From a virus: a stretch of 64,000 nucleotides of DNA. Shown one piece after another: positions 1-9,000 of this stretch (its first letter is position 1; every line of letters starts with the position of its first letter). Position numbers and translations under genes: made by a program. The stretch covers positions 1 through 64,000 of the IMG/VR virus record IMGVR_UViG_3300049893_002106; one strand, 5' to 3'. Below the pieces are notes generated by a model that saw only the letters and a program-made list of their open reading frames with translations, was not told the origin of the DNA and made no database searches.

Positions 1-358
1 TTGCCGTATAGAGATCAAAGACTAACGTCCCTAGGTTCACTTCAACTTCAACCCGGTCAACTGGCAATACTACCCCCAAAGAAGTCAAAAGCTTCTGAGT
101 CTTTTTAGTTAAAAGACCATGGAGGTGCTTGCGATTGGACTCTTTCTCGTCGCTGGCAAGGTCAGCTTCGGCCAATAGTTTGCTAACCTTGACATAAGTC
201 TCTAGTAAATCCTTAGCATCTACTTCTAGTAATTCTGGAGCAATACTAGGATCTGACTCCAATAGAGCCGCTTTAATTTCTGACTTGACACTAAACTCTC
301 CGCCAAGAAGCATAGAAGCTGGAAACTGAAATTTTTCTGATACATTAGATGTTTTCAC
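1..358 (-). CDS. Unknown protein, C-terminus cut by window edge
   Basis: An open minus-strand frame runs from a GTG at 356-358 to the left edge without a stop, giving about 119 visible residues. The GTG overlaps the TGA of the gene at 355-603 (GTGA) and is preceded by an AAAGGGG-type ribosome site, which is why I prefer it to the in-frame ATG at 311-313. The visible part is soluble, rich in Leu, Glu and Lys, probably helical, with no motif I recognise. The tight overlap implies translational coupling to the membrane protein upstream. Its function is unknown; its reality is supported by the open frame, the overlap and the ribosome site. Confidence 0.75.
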   Translation of the reverse strand, partial: MKTSNVSEKFQFPASMLLGGEFSVKSEIKAALLESDPSIAPELLEVDAKDLLETYVKVSKLLAEADLASDEKESNRKHLHGLLTKKTQKLLTSLGVVLPVDRVEVEVNLGTLVFDLYTA

Positions 359-603
359 TTGTCTTCCCCTTTAACGTCTTTGCCTTCTAAGGCTTGAATA
401 ACTTTCTCAATATCTCCATCGGGATCTTTCATAGTTGCCCAGTGTGCTGAGGCTTTTTCAACAGTGCGTCCAGCGATGTAAGTACCTACGAGAGAGGGCA
501 AGAGAAATGAAATATCAATTCCCTTGAGATAGCACAATATAAGGCTACCTAGAACAGCAGTGAATGCCAAAATAAAGCTTAACTTGGTTTTTAAAGATCC
601 CAC
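355..603 (-). CDS. Small two-helix membrane protein (holin-like shape)
   Basis: 82 residues starting at GTG, with GGAG five bases upstream. Two hydrophobic segments (about residues 6-25 and 29-50) are followed by a charged tail ending in Gly-Glu-Asp-Lys. The start lies inside the end of the gene at 591-1685 and the stop overlaps the next start, so it is part of a tight minus-strand operon. Size and topology resemble small phage holins or similar membrane proteins, but nothing diagnostic is visible and no endolysin is recognised next to it. Holin is therefore only a possibility; the membrane location is the supported part. Confidence 0.7.
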   Translation of the reverse strand: MGSLKTKLSFILAFTAVLGSLILCYLKGIDISFLLPSLVGTYIAGRTVEKASAHWATMKDPDGDIEKVIQALEGKDVKGEDK

Positions 604-1685
604 GGACTCTCCTTTTCATCTCCCTCTTCAAATGTAATATCTTTTTCAACTAAGTGCAAGATATTTCCAAAAATATACTTAGTAATAAAAATAAAATCTG
701 CTCCGCTATGGGGCTTTTCTTCACCAGAGAGATCGGGGAGCCAGTCTGGATTTTCGGTATTTGGATTAAAAAATTGACTTCTTTGCAAAACCCATTCTTC
801 TTTCCTGTCCCTATTAGTGCAAATCCCGCTATCTGGCCATAGAATATCCTCTAAAAGCAAATCACCTACAAATAAAATATCGCTATGGTATTTTTCGTAG
901 GCAAATACCATCAGTGGGTTGTTAGGGTTTTCGTATTTATATTTTTCCGTACTTTTTTTCATAGTAGAGTCAATATGTCCCATGACATCCCCTCTAAGCA
1001 AAAGATGCAAGATGTGCAGATGAGCTTGATAATCAGTTAAATTATCGGGCCACGATTGAGGGAGATTTCTTTTGATAAGATGATTTTCCCCTCCGAGCCG
1101 ATAAACAATTTCGGCAAGTGTAGCTTGAAGCCCTGGGGTCATATAGGTTCGAGAAGGATCTCCCTCTCCCATAATCCAATGATTCTTTTTGCCGTAAGCA
1201 AACAATTCTTGGGCCGTTTTTAGGTCTTTCCTATGCCAAAGGTGCCACAAAATACCTATAAACATATCCCTGGATATTGTGCTTTTTGAATGACAAGGAT
1301 AACAAGGCTCACAATATAGAGGTCGCCTATACCATCGCCCTTCCTTGTCCCTTGCCTGTAGCATGTCAACTTCCAGGCCCACAGCAGACATTAGGCCACT
1401 AAACAATACAGAATCGCATTCTGCGGTCATTATGAAGCCGGACTGGTCTGTATATTTTGAATAATTAGCGACATATTTATTTAATTTTTCTTTTAATGCT
1501 CTAGCGCCTTTTGTTAAAACATATCCTTCAAGATCTTTATGTTTCTTTTTAAAGAGAGACGCAAGGAGATTGAAGGGAGCTGCTAAGGAGGCGGCCAAAG
1601 TAACCGTATTTGCCAATATTTTTACAAGCACTGGCCGGTCTTGTAAATAATTTAAGACCTTATCTATGGTTTGCTTACTAATCAT
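591..1685 (-). CDS. Unknown 364-residue protein with N-terminal hydrophobic segment
   Basis: First gene of the leftward operon, with AGGAG seven bases before its ATG and a strong sigma-70 type promoter at 1717-1745. Residues about 18-45 are hydrophobic and may insert in a membrane or pack as a helical hairpin, followed by a Lys-rich stretch. A Cys-x-x-Cys-x-x-Cys cluster near residue 125 could bind metal. The rest is Trp- and His-rich, apparently globular and acidic at the C-terminus. I do not recognise the family. Its stop overlaps the start of the small membrane protein downstream by 13 bases, suggesting coupled expression and perhaps a shared role at the envelope. Confidence 0.8.
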   Translation of the reverse strand: MISKQTIDKVLNYLQDRPVLVKILANTVTLAASLAAPFNLLASLFKKKHKDLEGYVLTKGARALKEKLNKYVANYSKYTDQSGFIMTAECDSVLFSGLMSAVGLEVDMLQARDKEGRWYRRPLYCEPCYPCHSKSTISRDMFIGILWHLWHRKDLKTAQELFAYGKKNHWIMGEGDPSRTYMTPGLQATLAEIVYRLGGENHLIKRNLPQSWPDNLTDYQAHLHILHLLLRGDVMGHIDSTMKKSTEKYKYENPNNPLMVFAYEKYHSDILFVGDLLLEDILWPDSGICTNRDRKEEWVLQRSQFFNPNTENPDWLPDLSGEEKPHSGADFIFITKYIFGNILHLVEKDITFEEGDEKESPWDL

Positions 1686-1697
1686 CTCAATCTCCTA

Positions 1698-1726
1698 TTG
1701 ACTTCACCCGAAGACAATAATATTAT
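1698..1726 (+). promoter_or_regulatory. Sigma-70 type promoter for the AAA+ operon
   Basis: On the plus strand TTGACT (1698-1703), a 17-base spacer and TATTAT (1721-1726). The two -10 boxes of the divergent promoters overlap at 1721-1722, so polymerase binding at one should exclude the other. The leader holds AATAGGAGA ahead of the ATG at 1757. Confidence 0.7.
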
Positions 1727-1745
1727 GATATTGAGGCTTTGTCAA
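1717..1745 (-). promoter_or_regulatory. Sigma-70 type promoter for the 591-1685 gene
   Basis: On the minus strand TTGACA (1745-1740), a 17-base spacer and TATTAT (1722-1717) form a near-consensus promoter. The expected start near 1710 gives a leader of about 25 bases carrying AATAGGAGA before the ATG at 1685. It overlaps the opposing plus-strand promoter. Confidence 0.75.
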
Positions 1746-1756
1746 TAGGAGAAAAC

Positions 1757-2749
1757 ATGAAATATACTACATTAAAAATCAATAAAATCATAGACCTAGA
1801 AGAAGGAGCTTCCCTTCCGTTACTGTCCGGTCAATTCCAGTTCATTGATGGTAAGATTGTCACATACGATTTCAATGTTGATAGTCTCGAAGAAGCTCCT
1901 ACTCCAGAGATCGAAGACTCATTAAAAGAAATATTAAAAGAACAAGAAAAGGCTCGACAAGTAGAAGAGCAAGAGTTTATTAATAAGTTTCAGATCAGGC
2001 CGGGTCAGTGGCTTTTCAGGAAAGAGAATGGTCTTTCTAATTTACCAGTTGTGGAAGAGAAGTTTTACGAAACAGACACTTCAAAAGCCATGAAGTCTCT
2101 TTTTAATAATTTCTTTCAAAAATCAGAAAAAATTAATAGTAAATACAAGAAAAATAAAAGAGCCTACTTGCTTTATAGCGAACCTGGAATGGGGAAGTCT
2201 GCCCTTATTAGACATTTTTGCCGGGAAACCCTAAAGACCAAGGGAACCGCAGTATTGCAAGTAGACGGAGACGTTGATTTTGCAAAATTAACCGAAATCT
2301 TCTTAAAGCCATATGCCGAAGAAGTAGAAAGAATTATTTTAATAATTGAGGATTTTGGACGCAAAGACTACGCAAACAATACAAACTTATTTAACTCTTC
2401 CTGCTTAAATTTCTTAGACGGGGTGGCGGGCTTATTTAGAGTTCCAACCCTTATTATTTGTACGACTAACTTTATTAAAGAGCTTGGGCCTCAACTCACC
2501 AATCGTCCTGGGCGCTTTAGCAAACTGATTAAAGTAGTCCCCCCATCTGACAACGAAGCCTTCGACTTAATCGAGAATGTGTCTGGTATCCAACTTACGG
2601 ATATGCAAAAAGAGGTTTTCCGTGGTCTTGAAATGTCTCCAGACCATATATTAGAAGCCCTCATTCGTCATGAGCTAGAAAATATCCCACTAGAGCTTGC
2701 CGCTCAAGAAGTTATGCAAGAAAGAATGGGGATTAACCCTTTGTCCTGA
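1757..2749 (+). CDS. AAA+ ATPase
   Basis: 330 residues from the ATG at 1757, chosen over an upstream TTG because AGGAG lies seven bases before it. A Walker A motif with GMGKS is near residue 145, a Walker B motif with IEDFG near 196, a sensor-1 Asn in CTTN near 236 and an Asn-Arg-Pro-Gly-Arg-Phe sequence near 248 typical of AAA+ proteins of the FtsH/BCS1/proteasome-ATPase type. The first 130 residues are acidic and probably serve substrate binding or assembly. Such proteins remodel or unfold other proteins using ATP. It leads a four-gene plus-strand operon; the partner is unknown. The ATPase call is firm, the biological role is not. Confidence 0.9.
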   Translation: MKYTTLKINKIIDLEEGASLPLLSGQFQFIDGKIVTYDFNVDSLEEAPTPEIEDSLKEILKEQEKARQVEEQEFINKFQIRPGQWLFRKENGLSNLPVVEEKFYETDTSKAMKSLFNNFFQKSEKINSKYKKNKRAYLLYSEPGMGKSALIRHFCRETLKTKGTAVLQVDGDVDFAKLTEIFLKPYAEEVERIILIIEDFGRKDYANNTNLFNSSCLNFLDGVAGLFRVPTLIICTTNFIKELGPQLTNRPGRFSKLIKVVPPSDNEAFDLIENVSGIQLTDMQKEVFRGLEMSPDHILEALIRHELENIPLELAAQEVMQERMGINPLS

Positions 2750-2768
2750 TAAAAAAGACAAATAATCT

Positions 2769-2957
2769 ATGTGCAACGTACTGTCCATCAAAGAATACAA
2801 AAATAAGAAAGCTATAGATAAGCTAAAGATTAAGCTAAATGCTTTGCCGAGCTGGAGAAAAGCAGACCATCTAAGTAGAGCATCTCAATTTAGAACTCTA
2901 ACCTATGAAGAGCTTTCCTTTCTTAAGGAATATAAATCAGGAGAATTGATCCGATGA
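2769..2957 (+). CDS. Small basic unknown protein
   Basis: 62 residues, Lys- and Leu-rich, probably helical, with no membrane segment or known motif. It begins 20 bases after the AAA+ gene and its TGA overlaps the next ATG (ATGA), so it is translated from the same message. No strong ribosome site is visible and expression may depend on coupling. The function is unknown; it may act with the AAA+ protein. Confidence 0.65.
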   Translation: MCNVLSIKEYKNKKAIDKLKIKLNALPSWRKADHLSRASQFRTLTYEELSFLKEYKSGELIR

Positions 2958-3409
2958 GCAATAGAAAACCGCTTGATACAAGCGTCCAGATTAACGATAC
3001 GGTATGGCCAAACCCAGAAGATCCAAGCGAATTAGAATGGAAATTAAGATATGGCCAGAGATCATTAACTGACAGCGACCTTATGTTGGCTGCCTCTTTT
3101 GTATCTGCATATAAGGAATTATTCAATAAGCCAATAAAAGATTCGTCTTTTTACTTAAAGGCAGCTAAGAAAGAAAAACAATTAGATAAGTCGCGGCCTA
3201 AATATTATCTGCCATCAGATGAGTTTCATATCTTAATTGTTGCAGGTGGCTATCAAGCCTTCTTTAAAAGAGAGGTAGAGCAATATGCAACCTATCAAAG
3301 CCCTATATATAAATACAAAAAAGATGCCTATGAGTGGTGTCATAATAATTACAACGCAAAACAAGAGCTATTAGATAAATATATTAAGTCAAATTGGAGA
3401 AAAAAATGA
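2954..3409 (+). CDS. Unknown 151-residue protein of the AAA+ operon
   Basis: Starts with ATGA overlap to the preceding gene and ends with ATGA overlap to the next. The sequence is soluble, basic and aromatic-rich (many Tyr, Lys and Trp), with a Tyr-rich C-terminal third. No catalytic motif is recognised. Position in a coupled operon with an AAA+ ATPase suggests a shared process, but this is inference only. Confidence 0.75.
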   Translation: MSNRKPLDTSVQINDTVWPNPEDPSELEWKLRYGQRSLTDSDLMLAASFVSAYKELFNKPIKDSSFYLKAAKKEKQLDKSRPKYYLPSDEFHILIVAGGYQAFFKREVEQYATYQSPIYKYKKDAYEWCHNNYNAKQELLDKYIKSNWRKK

Positions 3410-3621
3410 AAGTATATCTCAATAAAGGTGAATATTTATGGTCGGAAGAGGGCACCCATGTATTTGATAAAGATGGATTTGCTGTTATGTGCCAAGAAGA
3501 CTGTGTAGTGACGATGAAGACAAAAGAGGCATATTTGAATGCCGTTAAAATTATCGCTACAGAAAGAGCCAAGAACGGGAAGCATATTAATCTCCGTTTT
3601 CCAAAAGAAGACTTAAATTAA
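3406..3621 (+). CDS. KGEYLW small protein family, copy 1
   Basis: 71 residues from the ATG at 3406 (GGAG about six bases upstream, ATGA overlap with the gene before). It aligns along its length with the protein at 5182-5385: both begin MK, share KGEYLW near residue 7, then Gly-x-His, a Lys-Gly-Phe or Asp-Gly-Phe turn, an acidic strand and an Ala-rich helix with a Glu-Arg pair. This is a paralogous pair on opposite strands, one in the AAA+ operon and one among tail fibres. The role is unknown; a small beta-sandwich capping or chaperone function is possible. Its TAA overlaps the stop of the convergent small gene at 3618-3746. Confidence 0.75.
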   Translation: MKVYLNKGEYLWSEEGTHVFDKDGFAVMCQEDCVVTMKTKEAYLNAVKIIATERAKNGKHINLRFPKEDLN

Positions 3622-3746
3622 TCTTCTCTCTCTTCTGGCTTTTTAAAATTTTTAAAAAATATTGGAGGAAGATTCAACATAAGTGGAATTTCAATTTTTT
3701 CTGTAGGTTTTTTAAAGATTAATATCTTCCCTTTCTCTTCTTTCAT
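3618..3746 (-). CDS. 42-residue basic protein downstream of the fibre genes
   Basis: A short frame starting at the ATG on 3746-3744, overlapping the TGA of the collar fibre gene as ATGA, and stopping at 3618 inside a TTAA shared with the convergent plus-strand gene. It is Lys- and Pro-rich with a central Ile-Pro-Leu-Met-Leu segment. The exact coupling overlap and the precise filling of the space up to the opposing stop argue that it is real. The function is unknown; it would be the last gene of the tail-fibre operon. Confidence 0.55.
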   Translation of the reverse strand: MKEEKGKILIFKKPTEKIEIPLMLNLPPIFFKNFKKPEERED

Positions 3747-4441
3747 ATTTTAATAATTGCACTCACCGCTAAGTTAATTGGGCGGGTTTCGGCATCACCG
3801 GACAATGACGTTGAACCAGACCAAGACTGAGCATCCGCTGAGCCACTCAAGCTATGTCCATGATCTAGTGTTCCCGACGGAGCCGCCCTTGGATTCACTC
3901 CGTTACCCGAAAATCGACCGTAAAATCCCGTACCGCCAGCAGCCGGTTCGCGGTTTGAAACTCCAACGCCAGCAAACCCAGGGTCATCCAGGGAGTGAGT
4001 GTGGCTAAGGTTTACGCCAGAGTTTGCTGAACCAGATATGCTTGAGTTTAAGTTAGATCCAGAGGCGTTTGCGCTTAACCCATTCTTAGCCGTAGCCTGA
4101 CCCTGCGCTGAACCAGCTACTCGCCCTGTATCCCTACCGGCAGCAGCGCCACCGAACATAGAGTCATTAAACCTAGGGAAACGACCCCTAAAGTCTGGCA
4201 AGTTAAACGTAGTAGAACCATCACCTAAACCATAGGGAGATGCCACACCACCTAAAGCTGCAAACAAAGAAGCATAAGTAGTACGCGAAACTGCCGAGCC
4301 GTCACAGGCCAGCCAACCACTAGGAGCTGCTGAGCCAGCAAAAGGAAGTACAACGCCAGTAGGCATAACAAGAGTTGCCGCTCCAGCCGTTTGGCTTGCT
4401 GATAAGTCTGCCGATGTTTGTAGTATTGGTTTATTTGCCAT
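3743..4441 (-). CDS. Short tail fibre with phage collar domain, copy 1
   Basis: 232 residues. Residues about 28-95 match the phage tail collar domain: SGWLACDG, then Ser-Arg-x-x-Tyr, a GDGSTTFN stretch and LPDFRGRF. The rest is Gly-, Ser- and Asn-rich with several histidines, as in trimeric fibre tips, and the end has Thr-Arg-Pro-Ile-Asn before a hydrophobic Ile-Ile-Lys tail. The gene is paralogous to those at 4453 and 5392. The protein probably attaches to the baseplate or to the long fibres and contributes to receptor contact. Ala and Gly richness is high compared with non-fibre genes here. Confidence 0.85.
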   Translation of the reverse strand: MANKPILQTSADLSASQTAGAATLVMPTGVVLPFAGSAAPSGWLACDGSAVSRTTYASLFAALGGVASPYGLGDGSTTFNLPDFRGRFPRFNDSMFGGAAAGRDTGRVAGSAQGQATAKNGLSANASGSNLNSSISGSANSGVNLSHTHSLDDPGFAGVGVSNREPAAGGTGFYGRFSGNGVNPRAAPSGTLDHGHSLSGSADAQSWSGSTSLSGDAETRPINLAVSAIIKI

Positions 4442-4452
4442 AATATTCTCTT

Positions 4453-5172
4453 TTAAGTTTTAATTATATAGTTAAGAGACAATGCCGCAGGAGTCGTTTC
4501 GGTGTCGCCAGCTATAGTGGTTGTACCCGACCAAGACTGGGCACCTGCCGAGCCAGAAGCATTAAAGGTTGCTGCGCCAAAAGACCAGGAATGAAAATGG
4601 TTTGTGTCGGTTGAACTTATTCCACCAGCATAACGAAACTGACTGCCGCCTCCGGCATATAAACCTCCGGTAAGGAAACCTCCACCGTTAATCATCACGG
4701 GATTGGATGTAGAGTCAGTAAACCCATGACTGTGAGAACTGTTGGCAGACATATTGCCGGTACTGCCGTCCATTTGGCTTTTATTGCCGGAAACCGATAC
4801 ACCTGAGCTTCCGTTGGACCCAGAGGCGCTGGCGCTTAAACCGTTCTTAGCTGTTTTTTGCCCCACTTTAGTAGCTAAAGACCCTCCGGCAGGAGTATGC
4901 CCGGTTACACCACCATAATTGGCTGTGCCATTTGTTCCAGCTCCACGGGCATATACTCCGCGCATATCGGGCACGTTAAAAGAAGTGCTTCCGTCTCCAC
5001 TTCCATAAGTAGTTAATAGCACTTGATATAGCCTTGAATATACAGACCTGCTAACTGGAGCGCCATCGCACAATAGCCATCCTTCGGGAACAGAGCCTCC
5101 GCTAAACGGGACTATTGTGCCGGGTGGCATTGGAGCCGAAAATGTCGATGGAGTAAATGCTGAACTTGCCAT
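4453..5172 (-). CDS. Short tail fibre with phage collar domain, copy 2
   Basis: 239 residues with the collar domain at about 15-85: EGWLLCDG, Ser-Arg-Ser-Val-Tyr, GDGSTSFN and VPDMRGVY. A Gly/Ser/Asn-rich middle with several His-Ser and His-Phe pairs follows, then a C-terminus closing with AQSWSGTTT and a Tyr-Ile-Ile-Lys-Thr end shared with copy 3. It also shares the AKNGLSASASGSN segment with its neighbours. Likely a trimeric receptor-binding or accessory fibre. The three copies have diverged most in the His/Gly-rich tip, as expected for host-range evolution. Confidence 0.85.
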   Translation of the reverse strand: MASSAFTPSTFSAPMPPGTIVPFSGGSVPEGWLLCDGAPVSRSVYSRLYQVLLTTYGSGDGSTSFNVPDMRGVYARGAGTNGTANYGGVTGHTPAGGSLATKVGQKTAKNGLSASASGSNGSSGVSVSGNKSQMDGSTGNMSANSSHSHGFTDSTSNPVMINGGGFLTGGLYAGGGSQFRYAGGISSTDTNHFHSWSFGAATFNASGSAGAQSWSGTTTIAGDTETTPAALSLNYIIKT

Positions 5173-5181
5173 AAATAATCC

Positions 5182-5385
5182 TTATTCTGAAGCGCCTGTT
5201 TCTGGGTCTGCTCCTCTAGCTGATCGTTCTGCTTCTATGACCGCTAGAGCATTTTCCGCAAGCGAATCTTCCATTTCAATTTCAACGTCTTCGGTAGCTA
5301 CTTTAACAAACCCTTTACTATCAATATCGTGACTTCCGTTGGAAGTCCACAAATATTCACCTTTTCTTATAATAATTTTCATCAT
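5182..5385 (-). CDS. KGEYLW small protein family, copy 2
   Basis: 67 residues, acidic. The first of two adjacent ATGs follows AAGGAATT. It is clearly related to the product of 3406-3621 (shared KGEYLW, Gly-Ser/Thr-His, Lys-Gly-Phe or Asp-Gly-Phe, Glu-Arg near the end). It is wedged between two collar-fibre genes and co-oriented with them, so it may be a fibre assembly chaperone or a small fibre-associated subunit. No motif of known function is visible. Confidence 0.75.
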   Translation of the reverse strand: MMKIIIRKGEYLWTSNGSHDIDSKGFVKVATEDVEIEMEDSLAENALAVIEAERSARGADPETGASE

Positions 5386-5391
5386 AATTCC

Positions 5392-6024
5392 TTAAGTCTT
5401 AATAATATAGTTTACGTTGGCATTAATTGGGCGGGTTTCATTGTTTCCAGCCCCTATTGCAATAGTTTGAGCGTCTGCCGATAGGCTATGGCCATGGGCA
5501 TGTGCTAGGCTACCACTAAGGTCTGTTACTGTACTCCCAAGCGAAGCATTAACTGCACACCAGCCGGTATTACCAATACCGGCATTAGGTTGTGTTTGTG
5601 CGCCAGAGAGAGTAGTGTAGAATACTCCGTGATTATGAGACAGTGTTCCACTGTTAGATATTCCACCTGATATTGAGCTGGTTGATGCGCTCGCAGTTAA
5701 ACCATTCTTAGCCGTCGCATTAATCTGAACGCTGCCAACATTATCTCCAGTGTTCCCTCCGCTATTAGCCGCAGTTCTACCTGCTTTATCTGGGTCTCTT
5801 CCAGCAGTACCATCTCTTCCTCTCAAGAACCTTCCTCTAAGGTCAGGCAAATGAAATGAAGTGGAGCCGTCTCCACTGCCCCATGCCGTAGAGATTGCCG
5901 CAAAAAGAGCCGCATAAGAAGTTCGGCTTACTGGATTTCCATCGCAAAGAAGCCAACCTTCTGGAATGGTTCCACCTCCAAAAGGCATAATAGTTCCTGG
6001 AGGGACAAATGCAGAATAAGCCAT
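5392..6024 (-). CDS. Short tail fibre with phage collar domain, copy 3
   Basis: 210 residues, collar domain at about 8-75 with EGWLLCDG, Ser-Arg-Thr-Ser-Tyr, GDGSTSFH and LPDLRGRF. After a Gly/Asn/Ser-rich middle it ends with ETRPINANVNYIIKT, close to the ends of the two sister genes. Its start overlaps the stop of the giant fibre gene upstream by one base, so it is probably co-translated with that fibre and may cap or extend it. Confidence 0.85.
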   Translation of the reverse strand: MAYSAFVPPGTIMPFGGGTIPEGWLLCDGNPVSRTSYAALFAAISTAWGSGDGSTSFHLPDLRGRFLRGRDGTAGRDPDKAGRTAANSGGNTGDNVGSVQINATAKNGLTASASTSSISGGISNSGTLSHNHGVFYTTLSGAQTQPNAGIGNTGWCAVNASLGSTVTDLSGSLAHAHGHSLSADAQTIAIGAGNNETRPINANVNYIIKT

Positions 6025-9000
6025 TAGAAGATCTCCCAGTTTGAGCCGTTACTAATAAGTTGAACGGACTCGTATTTAGACAGAGACTTTACTAATGCTC
6101 CGTCGATAGTTTGCGAGGAAGTAGTATCAATATTTACTAAAACCCCAAGGTTCATATTGCTCTTAATAATATATACTCTTCCGGCAATACCAGTGGCCGA
6201 AGGCAGAGTAATATTGAATGCTGTGCCACCAATCGCAGATACATAATAATTGTCTGTAGAGAGGGTGGTAGCCGTGCTTACCGTGGTATAAGGCAGATTT
6301 ACTAAGGTAGCACTAATATTAAGAGGAAACACAGCTCCGATAGCTGGAGAATTGATAGAGTAATTGATATTAGCCCCAACAAACCCAGCAATAGAAGGCA
6401 AAGTAACATTAATAAGCCCTGCCGAAGTAATAGACATGGCAAATCCAACGGGAGGAACATCGCCCATAAACTGAGGAGAAATGTTCCAGTCGGTGTTTGC
6501 GCCATTTCTAGCAAAAGGAGCGCTAAAGTGGAATCTATAGTCAGTGGTTCCGTCTATAGAAATCCAACCAGACATAGTGCCAGCTTGCATGCCTGAAACA
6601 TCTTGAACCAATACTGTGTTGTTGTTCGTAAGAGGAAGAGAGGTGGTGGCGTTAGTGCCTCCAACAATAATTCCGCGCTTAATATCTACAGCTAAGGTGG
6701 TAGACGAAGTGGCAACGCCAACTGGAACACTAATATTAGTAATAGTTGAAGGCGAAGTTGCCGTTAAAGATCCAGCCGTGTCTGCACTTAAGAAATAGGC
6801 CGAGCCTGCTGTAAGAGAAGAAAGGCCACTAACTTCACCGGAGAAAGTTATTTCAAACCTGTTAGTATCTAACACTTCACTAACAATACCTACAACTTCA
6901 GAAGTGTTTTCGGATGTAGCTATAGCCTTGGCGTAAGCAGATCCGGTGTAATACAAGATATTACCAAGAGAAAACCCGTGAGAAGCCTGAGTCACTACTT
7001 TTGAATTTGACTGTGGCTTAGAAATTAAAGTCCAGTTAGTTGTACTGCCACTGTCTTCTTTCTTATAGATTCCGTTTGGAATAGATGACGGAGGGGTGTA
7101 TTTAGCTAAATACGGATAAGAAGAACCATTTATTGTAGTGAAATATCCGCCAAAAAGAATATTTCCTTGGTATTTTAATACCTTAGCGATTGAATTATTT
7201 GGACCTGTTCCCAGTGCCGACCAGGTTGAGCCGTTCCATTTGGCTATTCTGTTGGCAGAAACACCTCCGGCAGTTGAGAAGTTACCTCCAATGATAAGAT
7301 TATTATCATAATCCAGTTCAAAGTCGTAGGCTATTCCAGCAGGGTCTAAGCCTGTTCCAAGAGCAGACCAGGCCGAACCGTTCCATTTAACTATTCTGTT
7401 GGCAGAAACGCCTCCGGCAGTTGTAAATGGGCCGCTCGCATAAAGATCTCCAGAAGAGGTGATTTTCAGATGCCAAGCATGACCATTCAGGCCAGAACCC
7501 AAAGCGGAGAAAGTTGAGCCGTTCCATTTGGCAAGACCTGTAATAGAAACGCCACCTGCCGTTGAAAACTGTCCAGCTACATATACATTATTAGATGAAT
7601 CAATAGCAAGCTCAAGCCCATTTCCGTCTAAACCCGTCCCAAGAGCAGACCAAGTTGAGCCGTTCCATTTGGCTATTTTATTGGCGGAAACGCCATCTAC
7701 AGAAGTGAAATATCCAGCGATATATACGTTGCCAGCGCTATCTATTTTTACATCTTGAGGATCACTGTTAGCACCGACTCCAGATCCTACAGCAGACCAA
7801 GATGATCCGTTCCATTTAGCTATTTTATTGACGGAAACGCCTCCGGCAGTTGTAAACGATCCGACAACATATATATTGTTAGATGAGTCTATTGCCAATG
7901 AGTTTGCGCCACTATCTAAACCAGTTCCAAGAGCAGACCAAGCTGATCCGTTCCATTTGGCTATTCTGTTGGCAGAGACACCATCAACAGCAGTAAAAAA
8001 TCCTACGACATAGAGATTGCCGAGAGAATCAATTGCTGCCTGCTGAATAAGTCCGTTGAGAGGGGTAGTTGCCATCGCCCCCCAAGCCTCTGGGACACTT
8101 GATCCAGGCTTCAAATAAAGCGAAGAAGAAGTAGCATCCGTAGCTACAAGCCTAGGATCTGATGTTCCGGCTATAATATTTGAAACATCGTTAATGTTAA
8201 TATTTGAGCGATTAACTTTAGCTTTATTGGAAATAACTTCAACGGCTGGGATATTTTTGACATACTGCGGGGAATTTGTGATAACAAGATTTCCGCCAGT
8301 CCTATCCACAGAGGCCAAGTGTATATATCTAGTCCTGTCGGTATTTTCTGGAGTAGTTGTGAGAGTGACAATATTTGCAGAAGTAATTGGATATACAACA
8401 GCCGCGCTATCCGTGATGGCTATAGTTGAGCTTAAGGTATTGAGATCAAGATATAAATAAACATCGCTCGGTGATCCGGCAGCTACCGTATAGTTAATAT
8501 CTATTTCAAAAGAAGCGGCTGTAGTACCTGATCCATTATGAGTAGATAATATCCTGCCATCGGAGAGATACATTGAACCACCGGCTAAAGTAGCTGTTAA
8601 GCCGGAGGATTTCACCACAGAAAGGGCCTCGGCAGATCTAACCTGTCTCCATCCCTTAGTTAATCCATTGTCAGTTTTGCGATACAGTCCAGATGGAGTA
8701 GAGGTATCTAATGAATAAGCAGGAGAATATTCAAAGGTTCTTGGTATAGTCGTCCCATTGACCTCTATGTAATTATCCGAAGTAATAGCGAGAACAGTTC
8801 TACCTCCCGCAAGCTTATTAGAAATCACCGGCCTATTAAGATTATTGCCGAAAGTATTGATAACTCCAGCGGCTATTTCTATAGAAGCAGAAGTGGAATA
8901 TTTTATTAACTTAGTATTAGAAGTATCAGACACTAATAGCCAAACTAAACCGTCTTGATCTACATTTAAACCGTAAACAGGAAGCGACGAAGACGCTGCC

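Larger units (their letters stand above)
1691..1752. repeat. 12-bp perfect inverted repeat framing the divergent promoters
   Basis: TCTCCTATTGAC (1691-1702) and GTCAATAGGAGA (1741-1752) are exact reverse complements separated by 38 bases. Each arm contains one gene's ribosome site and the other promoter's -35 region or its border. The symmetry could come from inversion or could form an operator pair. Confidence 0.85.

Noticed and set aside
1098-1105. GCCGATAA on the plus strand near 1.1 kb
   Set aside because: It is inside a coding region and no TAAAGTTT-like box is found 11 bases upstream.
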